From Ostrinia nubilalis (taxonomy: Eukaryota > Arthropoda > Insecta > Lepidoptera > Crambidae), in assembly GCF_963855985.1 (NCBI RefSeq), contig NW_026973566.1:1984001-2048000 (forward strand): a DNA stretch of 64,000 nucleotides, read 5' to 3'. This document shows positions 1 to 11,300 of the stretch, one piece after another. Position numbers and translations under genes: made by a program. Each line of letters begins with the position of its first letter. Position 1 is the first letter of the stretch. A model generated the notes under the pieces. That model saw only the letters and a program-made list of their open reading frames with translations. It ran no database searches and had not been told where the DNA came from.

Positions 1-1
1 T

Positions 2-2647
2 GTGCTTGATCACATGATACACGGCCCATGTGGACCTCCACATAGAACAGATTTGCCATGTTGGGATACTGAAAAAATGAAATGCACAAAGTATTTCCCT
101 AAATCTGAAACGGCTGTAACTTACTGCGATGACAAAGGTTTTGTTCATTTACGCCGTGATAGTAAAAACCAAGCCACCATTAAATTTAGAAATAGAGACA
201 TAACGGTTAGTGATTTGTGGGTCGTTCCGTACAATGCCGCTCTTCTCCTCAAGTATGACTGTCACATAAATTTATTAGCATATTCCGCACGCGCGATCGT
301 CAAATATCTATTCAAATACATGACCAAAGGTCCTGACGAATCGCGCGTTACAGTCGTTCCCGATTCAGATAAAAACAATGAAATCGAGCAGTATGTCACC
401 AAACGTTACCTTGGTTCTTGCGAAGCGACGTGGCGCATTTTAGAGTTTGACGTAACAGCTCGCGAACCGAACGTAAAGCAGCTCGCCGTACACCTTGAGG
501 GCCAACAATCCATCTTTTTCAAGCCGGGAACCGAAGCAGATGCCGCGCGCCGCGCTCATTCGGACTTAATAACTTATTTTAAAAGGCCTCTCGGTGAACA
601 GTTTGATAACATAACGTATTTAGATTTTTACGAGCGGTTTATTGTACATTCACGACGTCCCACCACAAAAAATGTAGAAATCTTTGAATTGAGCAATAAT
701 AAATTTTTGACAAGACGGCAAAGGGGCGAATTAGTATCGCGTTTATTCTGGGTCGCGCCAAACAGAGGTGAATTATTTTACTTGCGTCTTCTTTTAGCGT
801 CTCAGCCGTGTCGTAGTTACGACGATTTATATAAACTTGGTGGTCCATTGTGCAAAACTTTCCAGGAAGCTGCGAAAGCTCTCGGGATCGCGGACGATGA
901 AGCGGAGTATGAGATTGCTATGCAGGAAGCATCTACATTTTTGACTGGACCACGGCTGCGTAGCTTTTTCGTACTCTTAGCTGTGAACGGGGTTAGGGTC
1001 GTTTCTTTGTGGGATAAGTACAAACATTTAATTGGTCAGGATTTTTTGCAGCGTTTATCCGATGACGCAGAAAAAGCGTACAAACTTTGTCTCGTCCAAA
1101 TCGACCGGTTATTGCGTAAACATGGGACATCCCTTGTCGAGCAAGGGTTACCGGGCGTTATAGACGATTCGACCGAAGTAGGCCGCGAGCGCGTCGAATA
1201 TAATCGCGACGAGTTAAACACGTTCGTGAGTAGCTGGCTACCAAAATTATCCCCCGACCAAAACCTCGTGTTTAGTTATATTCACACTCTCCTGAGTGAC
1301 AGCGAGTTCCGAAACTCTAACAATACTGCCATTTTCATTGACGGGCCTGCCGGAACAGGTAAAACTTTGCTTTTAAATGTAATTGCTGCACACGCACGCG
1401 GAAATTCAGGAATTGTCTTGTGTACGGCGAGTTCAGGTATCGCGGCGCAAAATTACGTAGGCGGCATTACGGCACATAGCATGTTTAAATTCCCCCTCAA
1501 CCCCGTAGATGATCTTGGTTACTGGAGCATTACCAATGGTTCGCAGCGCGCTGAGCTTGTTCGACAAGCTGACGTTATTATTTACGACGAAGCCCCTATG
1601 GCTCACAAATATTTAATTCACCTGCTTGATAGGTCTCTCCGCGATTTGATGAAGTGTAACAGGCTTTTTGGTGGGAAAATCGTAATTTTCGCAGGAGATT
1701 TCCGTCAGATACCTCCTGTCGTAGTAAAAGCTAAAAGTAACTCTGACGTAATCAATTGTTCAGTCAAGTCCTCACCGATTTGGGAACAAATTAAAATTTT
1801 CAACTTGAGCACTTCCCAACGTAACAGAGACGACCCAGAGTATTCTGACTTTTTATTAAAACTGGGATCGAATCAATTGCCGGTTCAAACTGTAAAGGTA
1901 AATCGTTCAATTTTAAATTTAGTAGATTTAACTTCCCACCTTTCTTATGTTACAGATTTGAACGATTTAATAGATTTTGTTTTTTCACATGTTGTCATTA
2001 TTGAACCGGACACGTGTGCTGGTCGAGCAATACTCACCACACACAATCAAAACGTTAGGGAAATTAATTCCATAGTATTAGATAGAGTAGAGTCGGAACC
2101 GTTACACTTTTATTCAATCGATAAAGTCCTTTCCGATAACGCGGACGATATATTTTTAGGCGCGGACGCGTTAAATAAACTGCAGCCAAAGGGTGTTCCA
2201 GAACATGATCTAACACTAAAAGTAGGATGCGTGTGCATGATAATCCGCAATCTTAGTTTTTCAGACCGACTGGTCAATGGCACAAAAGTTATCGTCGTGA
2301 AAACTACGCCGCGCATAATAACCGTTCGCAAGCCAGGCGAAACAAACGAATTTTTGATTCCGCGTATCTTGTTTAAAGCTCCAATCGAACCGGACAGCCC
2401 CATCGAAATGACGCGACGGCAATTCCCCTTAGCTCTGTGTTATGCCATGACTGTTCATAAGAGTCAGGGGCAGACTATAAATCGGGTAGGCGTAGACTTG
2501 CGGTCGGACGTGTTCAGTCATGGCCAATTGTACGTAGCGTTAGGTCGGGTCCAAGAAAAATCGGATATCAAAATTTTAGTTTCGCGCGATAAATTAGTCG
2601 ACGATAAACTTTTGCTTAATAATGTAGTGTACCCGCAGCTTCTTTAG
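2..2647 (+). CDS. Helitron RepHel protein, C-terminal part (Rep tail plus Pif1-type helicase), 5' partial
   Basis: Replication/helicase protein of an autonomous Helitron (rolling-circle transposon). The frame is open at the left edge and starts with a GTG that is simply the first in-window codon, so the true start and the HUH motif lie outside. Visible in order: HGPCG and C-x-K-YFPK (about residues 7-34); the two-tyrosine Rep motif KYLFKYMTKG (residues 101-110, Tyr102 and Tyr106 being the expected nicking pair); Walker A GPAGTGKT (about 448-455); Walker B YDEAP (about 528); and late helicase motifs MTVHKSQGQT (about 816) and LYVALGRV near the C-terminus. No internal stop or frameshift occurs over 881 codons, so the copy may be recently active. 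It ends TAG at 2645-2647. A decayed piece of a related helicase lies at 30252-30440. No convincing hairpin-CTRR 3' end was found downstream. Confidence 0.95.
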   Translation: MLDHMIHGPCGPPHRTDLPCWDTEKMKCTKYFPKSETAVTYCDDKGFVHLRRDSKNQATIKFRNRDITVSDLWVVPYNAALLLKYDCHINLLAYSARAIVKYLFKYMTKGPDESRVTVVPDSDKNNEIEQYVTKRYLGSCEATWRILEFDVTAREPNVKQLAVHLEGQQSIFFKPGTEADAARRAHSDLITYFKRPLGEQFDNITYLDFYERFIVHSRRPTTKNVEIFELSNNKFLTRRQRGELVSRLFWVAPNRGELFYLRLLLASQPCRSYDDLYKLGGPLCKTFQEAAKALGIADDEAEYEIAMQEASTFLTGPRLRSFFVLLAVNGVRVVSLWDKYKHLIGQDFLQRLSDDAEKAYKLCLVQIDRLLRKHGTSLVEQGLPGVIDDSTEVGRERVEYNRDELNTFVSSWLPKLSPDQNLVFSYIHTLLSDSEFRNSNNTAIFIDGPAGTGKTLLLNVIAAHARGNSGIVLCTASSGIAAQNYVGGITAHSMFKFPLNPVDDLGYWSITNGSQRAELVRQADVIIYDEAPMAHKYLIHLLDRSLRDLMKCNRLFGGKIVIFAGDFRQIPPVVVKAKSNSDVINCSVKSSPIWEQIKIFNLSTSQRNRDDPEYSDFLLKLGSNQLPVQTVKVNRSILNLVDLTSHLSYVTDLNDLIDFVFSHVVIIEPDTCAGRAILTTHNQNVREINSIVLDRVESEPLHFYSIDKVLSDNADDIFLGADALNKLQPKGVPEHDLTLKVGCVCMIIRNLSFSDRLVNGTKVIVVKTTPRIITVRKPGETNEFLIPRILFKAPIEPDSPIEMTRRQFPLALCYAMTVHKSQGQTINRVGVDLRSDVFSHGQLYVALGRVQEKSDIKILVSRDKLVDDKLLLNNVVYPQLL

Positions 2648-2879
2648 ATTACTTTTTTTATATATTTTTTTATTTTTACGCAGTTTCTCGGAAAGTGTAA
2701 ATATAATTCACCTCATCAATCAATTGACAATTCTTTTGTGTAAATATATTTTAAAATCAATTAAAATCAAGCTGACACGCCTATACACGTGCATTATTTA
2801 TTTATTTTTGCTTTTTTATACTCATTTCGCATGAATTCAAAATTTGGTGGTTTTTGTTTGGGCATGTTGGTTTTGTGTA
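2648..2879. other. AT-rich flank after the Helitron gene
   Basis: About 230 bp of AT-rich sequence with T-runs directly after the helicase stop codon. It is probably Helitron 3' non-coding DNA, but I could not identify the terminal hairpin and CTRR here. No gene is visible. Confidence 0.4.
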
Positions 2880-3544
2880 TATGAGTTATGCGTGTGTGGT
2901 GGTGTGAGTGGAGATAGTGAAGTATCGGGGGAATGGGCTATGTTAAATATCATCTCTACACTGTAGGGGTGGATCGGTATAGCGTCGTCACTTGGAGTAT
3001 AAATCCATTTACATTGGTGTTTGATTTTAGAATAGGAGCTTTCTCGGTCAACCAAATTGAAGAAGAGATGTTATGATATCGCTGAAGGGCGAACTGAAGG
3101 ATAGACGTGGACGACTGTTAGGGGGACACGCCAGCCTGTGGGCTGATGTTGCTGATGCTGTGGGAAACACCGGCGGACGTCTTGGGGAAGGTAACGACAT
3201 CGAAGCGAAGAGTGTGGAGTTCGACAGCCGCATAGCTGCGGGCGTGAAGTTGAGGGGGAAGAGACCGGAGAGAAGATGCAGGGGTGACGAATCAAGGTAA
3301 GGTTAATAACCGCTTGATAATGTCCCACTTGTGCCAATTGAATGCCTCAGCGTCGACGGAATGTCAGGAAGTCTAGGTACAAGTACGAGTATGCCAATAT
3401 AACAAACATATGCATGGTTCCGGAGGCAATGAGCAATGGGTGTGTTGATTTTTTGTTAGTTATATGCCGTTCTAAGCGTAACTGAACGGAATTGTTCTTA
3501 CCAGCATATAATGGATATCGTATAATTGTCATTTTGTAAAAGTA
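2880..3544 (+). repeat. ~650 bp dispersed repeat, copy 1 (inverted copy at 31780-32480)
   Basis: By eye this segment aligns over most of its length with the reverse complement of 31780-32480. Shared landmarks include GACTGTTAGG, CATCGAAGCGAAGAGTGTG, GTCGACGGAAT, ACAAGTACGA and TAATTGTCATTTTGTAAAA. Homology stops where the hairpin at 3545 begins. It contains a 75-codon open frame (3073-3300). Part of that frame is also readable in the other copy: VGNTGGRLGEG here, VGDTGRRLREG there, both followed by IEAKSV, although the second copy needs a frameshift. Family and function not recognised. Confidence 0.75.
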
Positions 3545-3678
3545 AGCTTCAACCAAACCAACGCGTGCAAATCACCATCGCCGACGCGATCATAGGCGAA
3601 TGACAGGTCGCACGACCAGCCATTGGCCTATGATCGCGCCGGCGATGGCAATCTGCACGCGTTGGTTTGGTTGAAGCT
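3545..3678. repeat. Foldback hairpin, 53 bp arms
   Basis: Left arm 3545-3597 and right arm 3626-3678 are inverted complements with four mismatches, around a 28 nt loop. The outer ends read AGCTTCAACCAAACCAACGC and its complement. All four mismatches are transitions and would be G-U wobbles in a minus-strand transcript. It may be a MITE or a hairpin-RNA source. It abuts the end of the ~650 bp repeat. Confidence 0.8.
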
Positions 3679-4022
3679 GAAATAATGTACAGGGGTAGCC
3701 TTTTTTTTCGCATTACTTGAATAAGCAATGCACGCTGCGTCGTAGGTTACACTGAAGAACATAGGTACTTTTATAGATATATAAAGTGCTTTAAACGGTT
3801 ATGTAGAGAGTAGGTTTTCGAGGGAGCACATATAATATTTGAACCCATGCAATGACCGTGACGTAATGAATATGTCCGTTTGTTTCTTGCTATCTAAACC
3901 GCGGTTTTCCGATTTTTTTTATATTGTATGTAAAAAAATACAGTTGGCTTTAGGGATGGCCAAGTGGCCACTCCCGCCGCAACTTGACCTATTTTTAATA
4001 CTATGTTGCATAAATTAATATC
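3679..4022. other. Unassigned spacer
   Basis: About 340 bp of AT-rich sequence between the hairpin and the first recognisable satellite sequence. I see no gene, repeat or regulatory signal that I can support. Confidence 0.5.
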
Positions 4023-4480
4023 ATAAATTAGTAATAAAACATTATGACAATAAAGTGATCCCCTCCATTGTCAAGATTATCTTCAGTCTGAATTGTTATT
4101 TTTATTAAATTAAAAAGAAAGATCTTGAATTTGTCATTCTCACTAAAATGTCTCTAAAATATGATCGAGTGAACCGATGGCTGGCTCATCCGTCGTATCT
4201 GTGAACAGGCGCTACCTTCGGGGACTGGTCAAACCAAGTTGTCCAGATTTTTACGCTTTTAATTTTGAATGGGGTGATGTTATAGCATTACTTTGCCACA
4301 GTTCCCATGGATAGTCAAAAATATTTTTGGTTACTTTAGTGTCAAAACAGTCACATTATTGGTAATAAAACATTACACGATTGTAAGGGATCCTCTTCAA
4401 TCTTATTATGTTTAAATTTTTTCAAGTCTAGAATATGAAAAAAGATATCTTGGATTTGTCATTCTCACTAAAATGTCTCT
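4023..4480 (+). repeat. Divergent left-edge satellite monomers
   Basis: The first half-unit (from about 4023) matches the monomer only loosely: GTAATAAAACATTA is shared, the BamHI dyad is degenerate, and CAGTCTGAATT is shared. At 4150-4160 the sequence reads AAAATGTCTCTAAAATATGATCG, lacking the 38 bp G-rich block found in the other units. The next unit (core 4177) also lacks about 16 bp near 4430. This is the usual decay or ancestral state at an array edge. Confidence 0.85.
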
Positions 4481-4518
4481 GGGGTGGTGGCGTGGTGAGG
4501 CGGGTCGTTACATTCTCT
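4481..4518 (+). other. G-rich 38 bp block of the satellite monomer (first copy), quadruplex-prone
   Basis: GGGGTGGTGGCGTGGTGAGG continues with CGGG (4481-4504) and then an AT-richer part ending in TCTCT. The block is flanked by TCTCT on both sides, and the edge monomer has only one TCTCT, so the block behaves as a clean insertion or deletion between 5 bp repeats. It has six or more GG/GGG tracts, enough for a two-tetrad G-quadruplex. It recurs in about 61 monomers with rare changes (CTAGGG at 5236 and 6752; GGGATGG at about 22306, 23065 and 24203). Confidence 0.75.
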
Positions 4519-4539
4519 AAAATATGATCGAGTGAAGCG

Positions 4540-7500
4540 ATGGCTGGCTCATCCGTCATGTCTGTGAACAGGCGCTGCCTTCGGGGACTGGTCAAACCAA
4601 GTTGTCCAGATTTTTACGCTTTTATTTTTGAATGGGGTGATGTTATAGCATTACTTTGCCACAGTTCCCATAGATGGTCAAAAATATTTTTGGTTACTTT
4701 AGTGTCAAAACAGTCACATTATTGGTAATAACACATTACACGATTGAAAGGGATCCTCTTCAATCTTATTGTGTTTGAGTTTTTTCAGTCTGAATTATTA
4801 CTATCATTAGAATATGAAAAAAGATATCTTGGATTTGTCATTCTCACTAAAATGGCTCTGGGGTGGTGGCGTGGTGAGGCGGGTCGTTACATTCTCTAAA
4901 ATATGATCGAGTGAAGCGATGGCTGGCTCATCCGTCATGTCTGTGAACAGGCGCTGCCTTCGGGGACTGGTCAAACCAAGTTGTCCAGATTTTTACGCTT
5001 TTAATTTTGAATGGGGTGATGTTATAGCATTACTTTGCCACAGTTCCCATAGATGGTCAAAAATATTTTTGGTTACTTTAGTGTCAAAACAGTCACATTA
5101 TTGGTAATAACACATTACACGATTGAAAGGGATCCTCTTCAATCTTATTGTGTTTGAGTTTTTTCAGTCTGAATTATTACTATCATTAGAATATGAAAAA
5201 AGATATCTTGGATTTGTCATTCTCACTAAAATGTCTCTAGGGTGGTGGCGTGGTGAGGCGGGTCGTTACATTCTCTAAAATATGATCGAGTGAAGCGATG
5301 GCTGGCTCATCCGTCATGTCTGTGAACAGGCGCTGCCTTCGGGGACTGGTCAAACCAAGTTGTCCAGATTTTTACGCTTTTATTTTTGGATGGGGTGATG
5401 TTATAGCATTACTTTGCCACAGTTCCCATAGATGGTCAAAAATATTTTTGGTTACTTTAGTGTCAAAACAGTCACATTATTGGTAATAACACATTACACG
5501 ATTGAAAGGGATCCTCTTCAATCTTATTGTGTTTGAGTTTTTTCAGTCTGAATTATTACTATCATTAGAATATGAAAAAAGATATCTTGGATTTGTCATT
5601 CTCACTAAAATGGCTCTGGGGTGGTGGCGTGGTGAGGCGGGTCGTTACATTCTCTAAAATATGATCGAGTGAAGCGATGGCTGGCTCATCCGTCATGTCT
5701 GTGAACAGGCGCTGCCTTCGGGGACTGGTCAAACCAAGTTGTCCAGATTTTTACGCTTTTATTTTTGAATGGGGTGATGTTATAGCATTACTTTGCCACA
5801 GTTCCCATAGATGGTCAAAAATATTTTTGGTTACTTTAGTGTCAAAACAGTCACATTATTGGTAATAACACATTACACGATTGAAAGGGATCCTCTTCAA
5901 TCTTATTGTGTTTGAGTTTTTTCAGTCTGAATTATTACTATCATTAGAATATGAAAAAAGATATCTTGGATTTGTCATTCTCACTAAAATGGCTCTGGGG
6001 TGGTGGCGTGGTGAGGCGGGTCGTTACATTCTCTAAAATATGATCGAGTGAAGCGATGGCTGGCTCATCCGTCATGTCTGTGAACAGGCGCTGCCTTCGG
6101 GGACTGGTCAAACCAAGTTGTCCAGATTTTTACGCTTTTATTTTTGAATGGGGTGATGTTATAGCATTACTTTGCCACAGTTCCCATAGATGGTCAAAAA
6201 TATTTTTGGTTACTTTAGTGTCAAAACAGTCACATTATTGGTAATAACACATTACACGATTGAAAGGGATCCTCTTCAATCTTATTGTGTTTGAGTTTTT
6301 TCAGTCTGAATTATTACTATCATTAGAATATGAAAAAAGATATCTTGGATTTGTCATTCTCACTAAAATGGCTCTGGGGTGGTGGCGTGGTGAGGCGGGT
6401 CGTTACATTCTCTAAAATATGATCGAGTGAAGCGATGGCTGGCTCATCCGTCATGTCTGTGAACAGGCGCTGCCTTCGGGGACTGGTCAAACCAAGTTGT
6501 CCAGATTTTTACGCTTTTAATTTTGAATGGGGTGATGTTATAGCATTACTTTGCCACAGTTCCCATAGATGGTCAAAAATATTTTTGGTTACTTTAGTGT
6601 CAAAACAGTCACATTATTGGTAATAACACATTACACGATTGAAAGGGATCCTCTTCAATCTTATTGTGTTTGAGTTTTTTCAGTCTGAATTATTACTATC
6701 ATTAGAATATGAAAAAAGATATCTTGGATTTGTCATTCTCACTAAAATGTCTCTAGGGTGGTGGCGTGGTGAGGCGGGTCGTTACATTCTCTAAAATATG
6801 ATCGAGTGAAGCGATGGCTGGCTCATCCGTCATGTCTGTGAACAGGCGCTGCCTTCGGGGACTGGTCAAACCAAGTTGTCCAGATTTTTACGCTTTTATT
6901 TTTGGATGGGGTGATGTTATAGCATTACTTTGCCACAGTTCCCATAGATGGTCAAAAATATTTTTGGTTACTTTAGTGTCAAAACAGTCACATTATTGGT
7001 AATAACACATTACACGATTGAAAGGGATCCTCTTCAATCTTATTGTGTTTGAGTTTTTTCAGTCTGAATTATTACTATCATTAGAATATGAAAAAAGATA
7101 TCTTGGATTTGTCATTCTCACTAAAATGGCTCTGGGGTGGTGGCGTGGTGAGGCGGGTCGTTACATTCTCTAAAATATGATCGAGTGAAGCGATGGCTGG
7201 CTCATCCGTCATGTCTGTGAACAGGCGCTGCCTTCGGGGACTGGTCAAACCAAGTTGTCCAGATTTTTACGCTTTTATTTTTGAATGGGGTGATGTTATA
7301 GCATTACTTTGCCACAGTTCCCATAGATGGTCAAAAATATTTTTGGTTACTTTAGTGTCAAAACAGTCACATTATTGGTAATAACACATTACACGATTGA
7401 AAGGGATCCTCTTCAATCTTATTGTGTTTGAGTTTTTTCAGTCTGAATTATTACTATCATTAGAATATGAAAAAAGATATCTTGGATTTGTCATTCTCAC

Positions 7501-7571
7501 TAAAATGGCTCTGGGGTGGTGGCGTGGTGAGGCGGGTCGTTACATTCTCTAAAATATGATCGAGTGAAGCG
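4540..7571 (+). repeat. Satellite higher-order repeat: tetramer (1516 bp) duplicated
   Basis: Units 4540-6055 and 6056-7571 show the same order of diagnostic variants: TTTATTTTTGAA, then TTTAATTTTGAA followed by TCTCTAGGG, then TTTATTTTTGGA, then TTTATTTTTGAA. The CTAGGG variant recurs 1516 bp apart, which is four monomers. This indicates block duplication by unequal exchange or replication slippage. Confidence 0.85.
4742..4765. other. BamHI-centred dyad of the satellite monomer (representative copy)
   Basis: Arms GATTGAA and TTCAATC flank a core with GGATCC. Twenty of 24 positions are symmetric. The element recurs in nearly every monomer, in a GATTGAA or GATTGGA form. In the two monomers with cores at 9467 and 11742 the core reads GGAATCC. 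It could be a protein-binding dyad, or chance conserved by homogenisation. Confidence 0.6.
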
Positions 7572-8329
7572 ATGGCTGGCTCATCCGTCATGTCTGTGAA
7601 CAGGCGCTGCCTTCGGGGACTGGTCAAACCAAGTTGTCCAGATTTTTACGCTTTTATTTTTGAATGGGGTGATGTTATAGCATTACTTTGCCACAGTTCC
7701 CATAGATGGTCAAAAATATTTTTGGTTACTTTAGTGTCAAAACAGTCACATTATTGGTAATAACACATTACACGATTGAAAGGGATCCTCTTCAATCTTA
7801 TTGTGTTTGAGTTTTTTCAGTCTGAATTATTACTATCATTAGAATATGAAAAAAGATATCTTGGATTTGTCATTCTCACTAAAATGGCTCTGGGGTGGTG
7901 GCGTGGTGAGGCGGGTCGTTACATTCTCTAAAATATGATCGAGTGAAGCGATGGCTGGCTCATCCGTCATGTCTGTGAACAGGCGCTGCCTTCGGGGACT
8001 GGTCAAACCAAGTTGTCCAGATTTTTACGCTTTTATTTTTGAATGGGGTGATGTTATAGCATTACTTTGCCACAGTTCCCATAGATGGTCAAAAATATTT
8101 TTGGTTACTTTAGTGTCAAAACAGTCACATTATTGGTAATAACACATTACACGATTGAAAGGGATCCTCTTCAATCTTATTGTGTTTGAGTTTTTTCAGT
8201 CTGAATTATTACTATCATTAGAATATGAAAAAAGATATCTTGGATTTGTCATTCTCACTAAAATGGCTCTGGGGTGGTGGCGTGGTGAGGCGGGTCGTTA
8301 CATTCTCTAAAATATGATCGAGTGAAGCG

Positions 8330-11300
8330 ATGGCTGGCTCATCCGTCATGTCTGTGAACAGGCGCTGCCTTCGGGGACTGGTCAAACCAAGTTGTCCAGA
8401 TTTTTACGCTTTTATTTTTGGATGGGGTGATGTTATAGCATTACTTTGCCACAGTTCCCATAGATGGTCAAAAATATTTTTGGTTACTTTAGTGTCAAAA
8501 CAGTCACATTATTGGTAATAACACATTACACGATTGAAAGGGATCCTCTTCAATCTTATTGTGTTTGAGTTTTTTCAGTCTGAATTATTACTATCATTAG
8601 AATATGAAAAAAGATATCTTGGATTTGTCATTCTCACTAAAATGGCTCTGGGGTGGTGGCGTGGTGAGGCGGGTCGTTACATTCTCTAAAATATGATCGA
8701 GTGAAGCGATGGCTGGCTCATCCGTCATGTCTGTGAACAGGCGCTGCCTTCGGGGACTGGTCAAACCAAGTTGTCCAGATTTTTACGCTTTTATTTTTGA
8801 ATGGGGTGATGTTATAGCATTACTTTGCCACAGTTCCCATAGATGGTCAAAAATATTTTTGGTTACTTTAGTGTCAAAACAGTCACATTATTGGTAATAA
8901 CACATTACACGATTGAAAGGGATCCTCTTCAATCTTATTGTGTTTGAGTTTTTTCAGTCTGAATTATTACTATCATTAGAATATGAAAAAAGATATCTTG
9001 GATTTGTCATTCTCACTAAAATGGCTCTGGGGTGGTGGCGTGGTGAGGCGGGTCGTTACATTCTCTAAAATATGATCGAGTGAAGCGATGGCTGGCTCAT
9101 CCGTCATGTCTGTGAACAGGCGCTGCCTTCGGGGACTGGTCAAACCAAGTTGTCCAGATTTTTACGCTTTTAATTTTGAATGGGGTGATGTTATAGCATT
9201 ACTTTGCCACGGTTCCCATAGATAGTCAAAAATATTTTTGGTTACTTTAGTGTCAAAACAGTCACATTATTGGTAATAACACATTACACGATTGAAAGGG
9301 ATCCTCTTCAATCTTATTGTGTTTGAGTTTTTTCAGTCTGAATTATTACTATCATTAGAATATGAAAAAAGATATCTTGGATTTGTCATTCTCACTAAAA
9401 TGGCTCTGGGGTGGTGGCGTGGTGAGGCGGGTCGTTACATTCTCTAAAATATGATCGAGTGAAGCGATGGCTGGCTCATCCGTCATGTCTGTGAACAGGC
9501 GCTGCCTTCGGGGACTGGTCAAACCAAGTTGTCCAGATTTTTACGCTTTTATTTTTGGATGGGGTGATGTTATAGCATTACTTTGCCACAGTTCCCATAG
9601 ATGGTCAAAAATATTTTTGGTTACTTTAGTGTCAAAACAGTCACATTATTGGTAATAACACATTACACGATTGAAAGGAATCCTCTTCAATCTTATTGTG
9701 TTTGAGTTTTTTCAGTCTGAATTATTACTATCATTAGAATATGAAAAAAAAATAACTTGGATTTGTCATTCTCACTAAAATGTCTCTGGGGTGGTGGCGT
9801 GGTGAGGCGGGTCGTTACATTCTCTAAAATATGATCGAGTGAAGCGATGGCTGGCTCATCCGTCATGTCTGTGAACAGGCGCTGCCTTCGGGGACTGGTC
9901 AAACCAAGTTGTCCAGATTTTTACGCTTTTATTTTTGAATGGGGTGATGTTATAGCATTACTTTGCCACAGTTCCCATAGATGGTCAAAAATATTTTTGG
10001 TTACTTTAGTGTCAAAACAGTCACATTATTGGTAATAACACATTACACGATTGAAAGGGATCCTCTTCAATCTTATTGTGTTTGAGTTTTTTCAGTCTGA
10101 ATTATTACTATCATTAGAATATGAAAAAAGATATCTTGGATTTGTCATTCTCACTAAAATGGCTCTGGGGTGGTGGCGTGGTGAGGCGGGTCGTTACATT
10201 CTCTAAAATATGATCGAGTGAAGCGATGGCTGGCTCATCCGTCATGTCTGTGAACAGGCGCTGCCTTCGGGGACTGGTCAAACCAAGTTGTCCAGATTTT
10301 TACGCTTTTATTTTTGAATGGGGTGATGTTATAGCATTACTTTGCCACAGTTCCCATAGATGGTCAAAAATATTTTTGGTTACTTTAGTGTCAAAACAGT
10401 CACATTATTGGTAATAACACATTACACGATTGAAAGGGATCCTCTTCAATCTTATTGTGTTTGAGTTTTTTCAGTCTGAATTATTACTATCATTAGAATA
10501 TGAAAAAAGATATCTTGGATTTGTCATTCTCACTAAAATGGCTCTGGGGTGGTGGCGTGGTGAGGCGGGTCGTTACATTCTCTAAAATATGATCGAGTGA
10601 AGCGATGGCTGGCTCATCCGTCATGTCTGTGAACAGGCGCTGCCTTCGGGGACTGGTCAAACCAAGTTGTCCAGATTTTTACGCTTTTATTTTTGGATGG
10701 GGTGATGTTATAGCATTACTTTGCCACAGTTCCCATAGATGGTCAAAAATATTTTTGGTTACTTTAGTGTCAAAACAGTCACATTATTGGTAATAACACA
10801 TTACACGATTGAAAGGGATCCTCTTCAATCTTATTGTGTTTGAGTTTTTTCAGTCTGAATTATTACTATCATTAGAATATGAAAAAAGATATCTTGGATT
10901 TGTCATTCTCACTAAAATGGCTCTGGGGTGGTGGCGTGGTGAGGCGGGTCGTTACATTCTCTAAAATATGATCGAGTGAAGCGATGGCTGGCTCATCCGT
11001 CATGTCTGTGAACAGGCGCTGCCTTCGGGGACTGGTCAAACCAAGTTGTCCAGATTTTTACGCTTTTATTTTTGAATGGGGTGATGTTATAGCATTACTT
11101 TGCCACAGTTCCCATAGATGGTCAAAAATATTTTTGGTTACTTTAGTGTCAAAACAGTCACATTATTGGTAATAACACATTACACGATTGAAAGGGATCC
11201 TCTTCAATCTTATTGTGTTTGAGTTTTTTCAGTCTGAATTATTACTATCATTAGAATATGAAAAAAGATATCTTGGATTTGTCATTCTCACTAAAATGGC

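Noticed and set aside
2648..2880. Helitron 3' terminus directly after the helicase gene
   Set aside because: CACGCCTATACACGTG is only a weak hairpin and no CTRR-T follows at the right distance.
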